DNA of 7,315 bases, taken from assembly GCA_937893225.1 (NCBI GenBank), contig CALBJM010000406.1, positions 1 to 7,315 on the forward strand, given 5' to 3'. The DNA is from an uncultured Erysipelotrichaceae bacterium. GTDB taxonomy: Bacteria > Bacillota_I > Bacilli_A > Erysipelotrichales > Erysipelotrichaceae. The notes under the pieces are model-generated. The model was not told the DNA's origin, did no database searches, and saw nothing but the letters and a program-made list of their open reading frames with translations. Shown here in pieces: positions 1 to 6,415 of this stretch. Position 1 is the first letter of the stretch. Every line of letters starts with the position of its first letter. Both the position numbers and the translations under genes were made by a program.

Positions 1-888
1 ACTTTGTGACTCATGCATACCACTAGAAATACCCTCTGAAAGGATCATACCATCATACTTTGGATCAACATCATGTTCATAGTAAGCATGACCAACTTCA
101 TGAATGGTTGAAAACAAAGCAGACATGATATTGTCTTGTAAATATTTTGTCGTAGTTCGGCAATCATTTTCACAAGTCCATGATGTAAATGGGTGTTCTG
201 TTTCATTTTGATATCCCCAAGAAGCATCAAAATGTAAATATTCTAACATATGTTCCATGTATTTCTTTTGTTCCTCAATAGGAAATACATCAAACAAATA
301 AGAATCATCGATTTGTGAAGCAGAAGATATTTTTTGAATCAACGGTACTAGAGCAGCTTTGAGTTGTGCGAAGAATACGTCATATTTTTGTGTATTCATA
401 CCTGGTTCAAAATCATCTAACATTTGATCATATATGCTTTGTGTTCGATTTCTGTATCCATAAATTTTTTTCTTTTCTGCAATAAGTTTTTTGAGATATG
501 GTTCAAAAATCGAATAGTCATTACTTCTCTTAGCTTCCAACCATTTTGTATAAGAAGTGTTTTTCAATTCTTCTAAAGCGACAAATTCATTCTTAGGAAT
601 ACAAACGGTTTTTTGAATAGAATCATAATATAAGGATGCAGCTCTTTTCGTATCTTCATCTATATTTGGATTTTCTTTTAGATCTTTTAAAATCGGAAGA
701 ATCTTTGGATCAGTTTCAATAGAAAACAACTCTCCCGCAAGAAATGCACTTCTTGCATCTCTATAGGCATTTCCACCTGCAGGCGCAACAGTTTCTTTAT
801 CAATATCAATGATAGCTAGTGCCATCGTATATGCAGACTTTTTAAAGATCCAATCTTTATATGCCTGCACCTTTTCTTCTAAATTCAT
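1..888 (-). CDS. M32 (Taq-type) metallocarboxypeptidase, C-terminus cut off by the window edge
   Basis: This gene encodes a cytoplasmic zinc carboxypeptidase of peptidase family M32, which removes C-terminal amino acids from peptides. Only the first 296 codons are present; the family is usually about 500 residues, so roughly the last 200 lie outside the window. The family motifs appear in order: HPF at residues 232-234, DCRTT (the DxRxT motif) at 242-246, the zinc-binding HEVGH at 263-267, and HESQ at 292-295, whose E293 is the expected third zinc ligand 30 residues after H263. No signal peptide is seen. The ATG at 888-886 lies one base after the stop of the upstream methionine synthase-like gene (TAA-G-ATG), with a GGAAGGA ribosome site inside that gene, so the two are probably translationally coupled. 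A role in peptide turnover is inferred from the family; no functional link to methionine synthesis is obvious. The family call is firm. Confidence 0.93.
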   Translation of the reverse strand, partial: MNLEEKVQAYKDWIFKKSAYTMALAIIDIDKETVAPAGGNAYRDARSAFLAGELFSIETDPKILPILKDLKENPNIDEDTKRAASLYYDSIQKTVCIPKNEFVALEELKNTSYTKWLEAKRSNDYSIFEPYLKKLIAEKKKIYGYRNRTQSIYDQMLDDFEPGMNTQKYDVFFAQLKAALVPLIQKISSASQIDDSYLFDVFPIEEQKKYMEHMLEYLHFDASWGYQNETEHPFTSWTCENDCRTTTKYLQDNIMSALFSTIHEVGHAYYEHDVDPKYDGMILSEGISSGMHESQS

Positions 889-889
889 C

Positions 890-2002
890 TTAACAATCCT
901 TCCAAACTTTCTGCGCAATCTTTTTGATCAAAGCCAATTTTGCCCATTGTTGTTCTTCAGTTAAGATGTTTCCTTCTTCTGTAGAAGCAAATCCACATTG
1001 CGGAGATACATACAATTTGTCTAGTGGATGGAATTGTGCAGCTTGATGAATTCTGCGAATAATGGCATCTGCATCTTCTAATTCCCCAGTCTTAGAAGTA
1101 ATCAAACCAAGTACTACTTTCTTATTATCCGGTACATATTTGAGTGGTTCAAATCCTCCTGCTCGTTCACTATCATATTCAAGATAGAAGGCATCTACAT
1201 CTTCCTTTGCAAATAAATATGGAGCAATGGAATCATATGGTCCAACATTTGCATATGTTGAATGGAAGTTTCCTCTGCATACATGCGTATTGATTACCAT
1301 ATCATCTTTACGATATGCGATGACACGATTATTGAGTTCTACCCCTTCTTCACAAATAGCTTTCAATTTTTCTTCACTCATCTGGAATGTAGGCCACATA
1401 TTTTTATCTGCATAAAGTGTCCATGTGCAATCATCTAGCTGCAAATTACGACAACCTGCTGCATACAATTCATTGATAACTTCTCCATAAGCTTTTACAA
1501 TATCATTTTTCAAATCCTCTTGATTTGGATAAATTGCATTGTTGCAAGAAGCAAATTCTGGTAAACGAAGCTGTGCAAGCAATTGTGTTGGTGCAGGAAT
1601 CGTTTGTTTAACTTGTACACCTTCTTCTTCAAATTGTTTTACAAATTTAAAATCTTCCACAAAAGGATGATTTGTACCAGAAATTTTGCCTACGATCTTT
1701 GCAGATTCTGCCCGTGTTGTTTCTCCATGAAAATGCAAGCCATCCTTTGTTGTGGCTTTTTCTATACCATTTAATCCCCAGAAGAAATCCATATGCCACC
1801 AAGTTCTTCTAAACTCACCATCTGTAATAAAATGGTAACCTGCTGCCTTTTGTTTTTGCACAAGATCTGTAATACATTTATCTTCCACTTCTCTTAATGC
1901 CTGTGCAGAAAGCATTCCCTCTTCATAGTCTTTTCTTGCTTTCTTTAATGCAGCAGGTCTTAAAAAACTACCTACATAGTCATAACGATATGGTGCTCTC
2001 AT
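890..2002 (-). CDS. Core-only cobalamin-independent methionine synthase-like protein (MetE C-terminal domain, YxjG/YxjH type)
   Basis: This 370-residue protein corresponds to the catalytic C-terminal half of MetE, which transfers a methyl group to zinc-bound homocysteine to make methionine; full MetE is about 750 residues. All four expected zinc ligands are visible: H240 and C242 (THVCRGN), E275 (YLEYDSE) and C336 (SPQCGF). The E275-C336 spacing of 61 equals that of E. coli MetE E665-C726. D190 in LQLDD matches the homocysteine-binding QxD motif, and GEFRRTWWHMDF (62-73) resembles the YxjG/YxjH branch. I start at the ATG at 2002-2000 because GGAGGT sits 6 nt upstream and the protein then begins RAPYRYDYVGSFLRP, as relatives do. 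A start 18 codons further up would fall at or near the predicted transcription start. The methyl donor is uncertain, because the N-terminal folate-associated half is absent. The carboxypeptidase gene follows one base downstream. Confidence 0.93.
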   Translation of the reverse strand: MRAPYRYDYVGSFLRPAALKKARKDYEEGMLSAQALREVEDKCITDLVQKQKAAGYHFITDGEFRRTWWHMDFFWGLNGIEKATTKDGLHFHGETTRAESAKIVGKISGTNHPFVEDFKFVKQFEEEGVQVKQTIPAPTQLLAQLRLPEFASCNNAIYPNQEDLKNDIVKAYGEVINELYAAGCRNLQLDDCTWTLYADKNMWPTFQMSEEKLKAICEEGVELNNRVIAYRKDDMVINTHVCRGNFHSTYANVGPYDSIAPYLFAKEDVDAFYLEYDSERAGGFEPLKYVPDNKKVVLGLITSKTGELEDADAIIRRIHQAAQFHPLDKLYVSPQCGFASTEEGNILTEEQQWAKLALIKKIAQKVWKDC

Positions 2003-2008
2003 TGTCTT

Positions 2009-2014
2009 ACCTCC
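2009..2014 (-). promoter_or_regulatory. Ribosome binding site deciding the start of the MetE-like gene
   Basis: On the minus strand GGAGGT lies 6 nt before the ATG at 2002-2000. This near-ideal site favours the 370-residue start over the in-frame ATG at 2056-2054, which has no comparable site and would add 18 residues unlike the family's N-terminus. Confidence 0.85.
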
Positions 2015-2063
2015 ACGTATTGCAAATATGATAGCAGTAATACAATTATTTTTCATCTACAAA

Positions 2064-2093
2064 ATAAGAAAGACAATCTGAAAGCAATGTCAA
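2064..2093 (-). promoter_or_regulatory. Sigma-A-type promoter for the MetE-like / carboxypeptidase pair
   Basis: On the minus strand a perfect -35 TTGACA (2093-2088) is followed after 18 bp by TCTTAT (2069-2064), a 4/6 match to the -10 consensus. Transcription would start near 2057, leaving a leader of about 55 nt. That is too short for an S-box or T-box element, so this copy is not obviously under the riboswitch control known for Bacillus yxjG/yxjH. The weak -10 lowers confidence. Confidence 0.5.
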
Positions 2094-2095
2094 AC

Positions 2096-2126
2096 TCTCG
2101 TGCTTTTCCATTGAAAAAAAACGAGA
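2096..2126. promoter_or_regulatory. Candidate operator palindrome between the divergent promoters
   Basis: TCTCGT (2096-2101) and ACGAGA (2121-2126) form perfect 6-bp inverted arms, with an inner TTTT (2104-2107) / AAAA (2115-2118) pairing, all symmetric around base 2111. The element lies between the two -35 boxes, beginning 3 bp beyond the minus-strand -35, and covers the -35 of the plus-strand promoter. A dimeric regulator bound here could control one or both transcription units. No regulator gene is in the window, so this is inference from symmetry and position. Confidence 0.3.
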
Positions 2127-2139
2127 CATTCTTTAAAAT
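2111..2139 (+). promoter_or_regulatory. Sigma-A-type promoter for the activase / HgdB-like operon
   Basis: TTGAAA (2111-2116, 5/6 match) and TAAAAT (2134-2139, 5/6 match) are separated by the optimal 17 bp. Transcription would start near 2146, giving a leader of about 30 nt that ends in the ribosome site GGGAGG at 2165-2170. It is the best promoter in the window and is placed correctly for the gene starting at 2176. Confidence 0.65.
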
Positions 2140-2175
2140 ACTATAGCTTTATTAATAAGAAGACGGGAGGAATGT

Positions 2176-5097
2176 ATGCGCGTTGGCTTAGATATTGGTT
2201 CCACTACCATAAAGTGTGCAGTCATTGATGATAACGACAAAATCGTATATTCATCCTACGATAGACATTACAGTCACATCATAGAAAAAGGAAAAGAACT
2301 ATTACAAAAGATCAATAGTGAAATATTACATGGAGAAAAAGCAATCTTAGCAATCAGTGGAAGTGCTGGCATGGGACTCAGTGATTCTTGTGGTGTCCCT
2401 TTTGTACAAGAAGTGTATGCAGAAAGAGTTGCGGCTTCTAGAAAATCCCCAGATACGGATGTCATTATTGAACTCGGTGGTGAAGATGCAAAGATCTTGT
2501 TTTTAACAAATGGTGTCGAAGTACGTATGAATGGTTCTTGTGCAGGTGGTACTGGTGCTTTCATTGACCAAATGGCAACATTATTGAAGATGAGTGCTGA
2601 TGAAATGGACAAAGAAGCTTGCAAAGCAGAAAAAACATACACTATTGCTTCTAGATGTGGTGTATTTGCCAAAAGTGATGTGCAACCACTCATCAACCAA
2701 GGTGCAAAAGCAGGGGATATTGCCGCATCCATCTATCAAGCTGTCGTCAATCAAACCATTGCTGGACTAGCGCAAGGAAGACCAATCAAGGGGAATATTT
2801 TGTATCTTGGTGGACCTTTAACATTTTCCAAATGTTTAAAAGATAGCTTTGACAAAACCTTGCACGTACATGGTACATGCCCAGAAAATTCTTTATTGTA
2901 TGTTGCTATGGGAGCAGCATATTATGCAGACAAGGCATTTGATTTTACAAAAGTTGTTGAAGCTCTTGAGCAATACAATGCTCACGCGGATTTTGCCTCT
3001 CTTCCCCCATTATTTAAAAATAGAGAAGAATATTGGGCATTCAAAAATAGACATGCAAAAGCTTCTGTTCCAAGAATTCCTTTTGATCAAGAAGTTGGAC
3101 CAGTTCATATAGGCATTGACTCTGGTTCTACAACGATCAAGATTGCGGTCATCGATAATGCCTCTAACTTACTATTTACGGACTATCGTTCTAATGATGG
3201 ACAGCCATTGCCGCTTGTCATTGACACATTATTAAAGTTATTCGAGCAACACCCTAATATGCAAGTAGCTTCCTTAACTGCTACAGGATATGGCGAAGAA
3301 CTCATGAAAAATGCATTGCATTGTGATTTTGGCCTAGTTGAAACTGTGGCACACTTCACTGCTGCTAAGTATTTTAAACCAGATGTAGATTTCATCATCG
3401 ATATTGGTGGGCAAGACATGAAGTGTTTCAAAATCGAAGATGGTGCAATTTCAGATATATTCTTAAACGAAGCTTGTTCTTCAGGGTGTGGATCTTTCTT
3501 ACAAACTTTTGCACAAGCGCTGGGATATAAGGTTGAAGACTTTGCAAAATTAGCATTATTTGCAGACAAGCCTGTAGACCTAGGTTCAAGATGTACAGTA
3601 TTTATGAATTCGTCTGTTAAGCAAGCACAGAAAGATGGTGCTTCTATAGAATGTATTTCTGCAGGTTTAGCAATTTCTGTTGTTAAAAATGCATTATATA
3701 AGGTTATCCGTGCTTCTTCTGTTGAACAACTTGGTAGAAATATCGTTGTGCAAGGCGGCACATTCTACAATGAAGCTGTTTTGCGTGCATTTGAAAAAGA
3801 AATGGGTGTCAATGTCATTCGTCCAGATATTGCTGGATTGATGGGTGCTTATGGTGCAGCATTATATGGAAAGGCACATACAAAACCTGGAATATTGTCA
3901 AACATGTTGACAAAAGAAGAATTACAAGCATTCACTTGTAAAACACAGTCTATCCAATGCCAAGGATGCGGAAATCATTGTCAATTGACGATCAATACAT
4001 TCTCTGATGGTACACGATATATTTCTGGAAATCGTTGTGAAAAACCTGTAACTGGTAAAGCTAGTGATGATTCATTGAATCTCTATGCATATAAATTACA
4101 GCTCTTAGAAAGCTATAGAAACAAAAATACGGATGGTTCGCGTGGTACAGTTGGTATACCACTTGTGTTGAACATGTATGAATTATTGCCATTTTGGCAC
4201 ACATTCTTTACAACGCTAGGCTATAAAGTGATCATTTCACCATTGTCTTCTCGCGCTTTGTATCAACAAGGGCAAGGTACGATTCCAAGTGATACGGCTT
4301 GTTATCCAGCAAAACTGTCACATGGACATGTACATTGGCTATCTCAACAAAATGTAGATTGTATCTTCTATCCATGTATGTCTTACAATATGGATGAGCA
4401 CAAAGGAGATAATCACTATAACTGCCCTATTGTTGCCTATTATCCAGAAACACTCAAAGATAATATGACGGAATTAGAAAACACTAAATTCTACAATCCA
4501 TTTATTGACATTTCTAATCGAAAAATATTCAAGAAAAAATTCCCAAAATACATGAAAGATGTATTTCAATACAATGATAAAAAAATGATTGAAGAAGCTA
4601 TAGACAAAGCTTATTTAGAGTATGAAAAACACATGGAAGCAATTCGTGTAAAAGCACAAGAAATGATTGCTAGAGCACGCAAAGAAAACAAACATATCAT
4701 TGTTCTTGCAGGTAGACCATATCATGTCGACCCTGAAGTCAATCATGGTATTGATAAATTGATTGTTAAACAAAATGCGTGTGTCATTACTGAAGACTCT
4801 ATAGCCCATCTTGTACAACCATTTTCTACAAATGTATTAAACCAATGGACATATCACGCAAGATTGTATGCCGCAGCAAAATACTGCACGATGCAACCTG
4901 ATATGGACCTTGTACAACTCGTTTCCTTTGGTTGTGGCCTTGATGCTATTACAACCGATGAAACAAGAGAAATACTACAAGAAGGCAATAAACTCTATAC
5001 CCAACTTAAAATTGATGAAATCACAAACCTTGGTGCAGTCAATATTCGTATTCGTTCATTGTTTGCTGCATTAAAGGAAAGAGAAGAGGAAAAATAA
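2176..5097 (+). CDS. Tandem BadF/HgdC-type activase ATPases fused to a DUF2229/HgdB-like domain
   Basis: This 973-residue cytoplasmic protein belongs to the acyl-CoA dehydratase activase superfamily (ASKHA fold), whose members use ATP hydrolysis to push low-potential electrons from a [4Fe-4S] cluster into a partner Fe-S enzyme. ATPase module 1 (about 1-255) has DIGSTT (6-11), ELGGED (99-104) and cysteines C122 (SCAGGTG) and C161 (SRCGVF). Module 2 (about 310-565) has DSGSTT (315-320), ATGYGEE (369-375), DIGGQD (409-414), C434 and C473. The cysteine spacing is 39 in both, as for C127/C166 of HgdC. A linker holds C595, C598, C602 and C621. The DUF2229/HgdB-like part (about 655-965) has DTACYPA (C709), YPC (C734) and SFGCGLD (C920). 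GGGAGG lies 5 nt before the ATG. The next gene starts one base after the stop and probably encodes its partner. The family is clear; the substrate is unknown. Confidence 0.92.
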   Translation: MRVGLDIGSTTIKCAVIDDNDKIVYSSYDRHYSHIIEKGKELLQKINSEILHGEKAILAISGSAGMGLSDSCGVPFVQEVYAERVAASRKSPDTDVIIELGGEDAKILFLTNGVEVRMNGSCAGGTGAFIDQMATLLKMSADEMDKEACKAEKTYTIASRCGVFAKSDVQPLINQGAKAGDIAASIYQAVVNQTIAGLAQGRPIKGNILYLGGPLTFSKCLKDSFDKTLHVHGTCPENSLLYVAMGAAYYADKAFDFTKVVEALEQYNAHADFASLPPLFKNREEYWAFKNRHAKASVPRIPFDQEVGPVHIGIDSGSTTIKIAVIDNASNLLFTDYRSNDGQPLPLVIDTLLKLFEQHPNMQVASLTATGYGEELMKNALHCDFGLVETVAHFTAAKYFKPDVDFIIDIGGQDMKCFKIEDGAISDIFLNEACSSGCGSFLQTFAQALGYKVEDFAKLALFADKPVDLGSRCTVFMNSSVKQAQKDGASIECISAGLAISVVKNALYKVIRASSVEQLGRNIVVQGGTFYNEAVLRAFEKEMGVNVIRPDIAGLMGAYGAALYGKAHTKPGILSNMLTKEELQAFTCKTQSIQCQGCGNHCQLTINTFSDGTRYISGNRCEKPVTGKASDDSLNLYAYKLQLLESYRNKNTDGSRGTVGIPLVLNMYELLPFWHTFFTTLGYKVIISPLSSRALYQQGQGTIPSDTACYPAKLSHGHVHWLSQQNVDCIFYPCMSYNMDEHKGDNHYNCPIVAYYPETLKDNMTELENTKFYNPFIDISNRKIFKKKFPKYMKDVFQYNDKKMIEEAIDKAYLEYEKHMEAIRVKAQEMIARARKENKHIIVLAGRPYHVDPEVNHGIDKLIVKQNACVITEDSIAHLVQPFSTNVLNQWTYHARLYAAAKYCTMQPDMDLVQLVSFGCGLDAITTDETREILQEGNKLYTQLKIDEITNLGAVNIRIRSLFAALKEREEEK
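5084..5090 (+). promoter_or_regulatory. Internal ribosome binding site for the 419-residue partner
   Basis: AAGAGGA lies inside the last codons of the 973-residue gene, 8 nt before the ATG at 5099. Together with the TAA-C-ATG junction it supports real, coupled initiation of a separate protein rather than a sequencing frameshift in a fused gene. Confidence 0.6.
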
Positions 5098-5098
5098 C

Positions 5099-6358
5099 AT
5101 GGAATATTTAACACCAAATTTCACGAAAGAAATGTTAAAAGACTACACGATTCTTTTTCCAAATATGGCACCTGTGCAATTTGCATGTATAGAAAAAGGC
5201 ATGCGTTCAGAAGGTATTCATTGCGAAGTATTACAAAATGCTGGTTCTGAAGTCGCACAACTTGGCTTGAAATATGTGCACAATGATACATGCTACCCTG
5301 CCCTTCTTGTCATTGGACAATTCTTGGATGCATTGAATAGCGGGAAATATGATCTCCATCATACTGCTTTATTGATATCGCAATCTGGTGGTGGATGTAG
5401 AGCAAGTAATTATATTAAATTATTACGAAAAGCACTCGTAAAAGCAGGCTATGGGTATATCCCTGTTGCTTCTATCAATCCTACAGGTTTAGAAGCATCT
5501 TCTTCTTTACCATTAACTGTCAAATTGGTTCGTAAGCTCATTGCTTGTGCCTATTATGGAGATGAGATTTCTGCACTCAGAAACCAAATTATTCCTTATG
5601 AAGTACATCCAGGTGATACAGAAGCTTGGGTAAACAAATGGGTTTCTACAATTGGAGAATGGATGGAAAAAGATAAAGAATATTCTATTCATTCTATAAA
5701 AAAGAACTTCCAAAAAATTGCTAACGATGCTTCAGGCATAGAAATCAAACGTGTTCCAAAAATCAAAGTTGGTATCGTCGGAGAAATCTTTGTTAAGTTT
5801 TCACCGCTTGGAAATAATGACTTACAAGCATTTCTGGAAAAGGAAGGCTGCGAAGTCAATATGCCTGGATTGATGGGATACATTAATTATTGTTGCGCAA
5901 ACTTTCATTTAGATACAAAATTGTATGACATGAATAAAACATTTGGTATTGCAGCTGGACAATTATTAAATATACTCGATTCTATTGGACAGAGTTGTAC
6001 AAAAGCAATGCAAGAAGCTGGATTTCATGGAGAGGGTTCATTTAAAAAACTCATGAAAAAGCCTGAAGGTATCCTTTCTTTGGGTGTAAAAATGGGTGAA
6101 GGATGGTTATTGTGTGCAGAAATGATTGAACTCATTGATGAAGGTTTTTCTAATATTGTGTGTGCGCAGCCATTTGGATGCTTACCAAACCACATTGCTG
6201 GAAAAGGTGTGACAAATAAGATTCGTGAACGGTATCCACAAGCAAATATTACTGCTGTAGACTATGATCCATCTTCAACAAAAGTCAATCAAGAAAATCG
6301 TATTAAATTAATGCTAGCTGTAGCAAAAGAAAAACTTCAAACTGAAACATCCATGTAA
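5099..6358 (+). CDS. HgdB-like (2-hydroxyacyl-CoA dehydratase / COG3581-type) Fe-S protein, partner of the activase
   Basis: This 419-residue protein resembles the C-terminal part of the roughly 1,400-residue activase/dehydratase fusion proteins of Firmicutes. Related HgdB/BcrB-type subunits carry a [4Fe-4S] cluster held by three cysteines and act on acyl-CoAs with radical chemistry. Candidate ligands are C65 (NDTCYPA), C100 (SGGGCRASNY) and C361 (PFGCLPNH, with C355 nearby). The NDTCYPA motif echoes SDTACYPA in the preceding protein, which suggests the two HgdB-like modules are ancient duplicates and may form a pseudo-heterodimer. KVGIVGEIFVKFSP (223-236) begins a second Rossmann-like half. 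No signal peptide or membrane segment is seen. The gene starts one base after the upstream stop in the +1 frame and has its own Shine-Dalgarno site. The complex and its partner are inferred; the substrate cannot be read from the sequence. Confidence 0.91.
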   Translation: MEYLTPNFTKEMLKDYTILFPNMAPVQFACIEKGMRSEGIHCEVLQNAGSEVAQLGLKYVHNDTCYPALLVIGQFLDALNSGKYDLHHTALLISQSGGGCRASNYIKLLRKALVKAGYGYIPVASINPTGLEASSSLPLTVKLVRKLIACAYYGDEISALRNQIIPYEVHPGDTEAWVNKWVSTIGEWMEKDKEYSIHSIKKNFQKIANDASGIEIKRVPKIKVGIVGEIFVKFSPLGNNDLQAFLEKEGCEVNMPGLMGYINYCCANFHLDTKLYDMNKTFGIAAGQLLNILDSIGQSCTKAMQEAGFHGEGSFKKLMKKPEGILSLGVKMGEGWLLCAEMIELIDEGFSNIVCAQPFGCLPNHIAGKGVTNKIRERYPQANITAVDYDPSSTKVNQENRIKLMLAVAKEKLQTETSM

Positions 6359-6381
6359 ATACTTGTGTTTCATGTATGAAA
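6343..6381. repeat. Overlapping inverted repeats at the end of the HgdB-like gene
   Basis: TGAAACA (6343-6349) is complementary to TGTTTCA (6366-6372), enclosing the stop codon. TTTCAT (6368-6373) and ATGAAA (6376-6381) form a second, tighter palindrome that shares bases 6368-6372 with the first, so the two pairings exclude each other. No U-tract follows, so this is not a standard intrinsic terminator. It may be an operator, a weak attenuator, or chance in AT-rich DNA. Confidence 0.3.
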
Positions 6382-6390
6382 AAATATAAA
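6363..6390 (+). promoter_or_regulatory. Weak candidate promoter for the DegV-family gene
   Basis: TATAAA (6385-6390) is a good -10, with TTGTGT (6363-6368, only 3/6) 16 bp upstream. TAAAAT at 6387-6392 is an alternative -10 with an 18-bp spacer. The 57-bp gap before the DegV gene leaves room for separate initiation, but read-through from the upstream operon is equally likely because no terminator is seen. Confidence 0.3.
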
Positions 6391-6415
6391 ATAAACGTAT
6401 AAGTGAGGACGATAC

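Noticed and set aside
2003..2056. N-terminal 18-codon extension of the MetE-like gene starting at the ATG at 2056
   Set aside because: It has no good ribosome site, the family N-terminus begins at RAPYRYDYVGS, a near-perfect GGAGGT precedes the ATG at 2002, and the predicted transcript starts at about 2057.
2003..2175. SAM (S-box) riboswitch or T-box leader upstream of the MetE-like gene
   Set aside because: The predicted leader is about 55 nt, no terminator hairpin with U-tract is seen, and no S-box or T-box core motif is recognisable.
2172..2228. ATG at 2172 opening a small out-of-frame reading frame across the start of the activase gene (possible leader peptide)
   Set aside because: Its ATG is only one base from GGGAGG, too close for initiation, and it encodes an unremarkable short peptide; the ATG at 2176 gives the family N-terminus.
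2274..3761. Long minus-strand open frames opposite the activase gene (152 and 192 codons)
   Set aside because: They lie antisense to a strongly conserved coding region, have no recognisable domains or ribosome sites, and read as shadows of its codon pattern.
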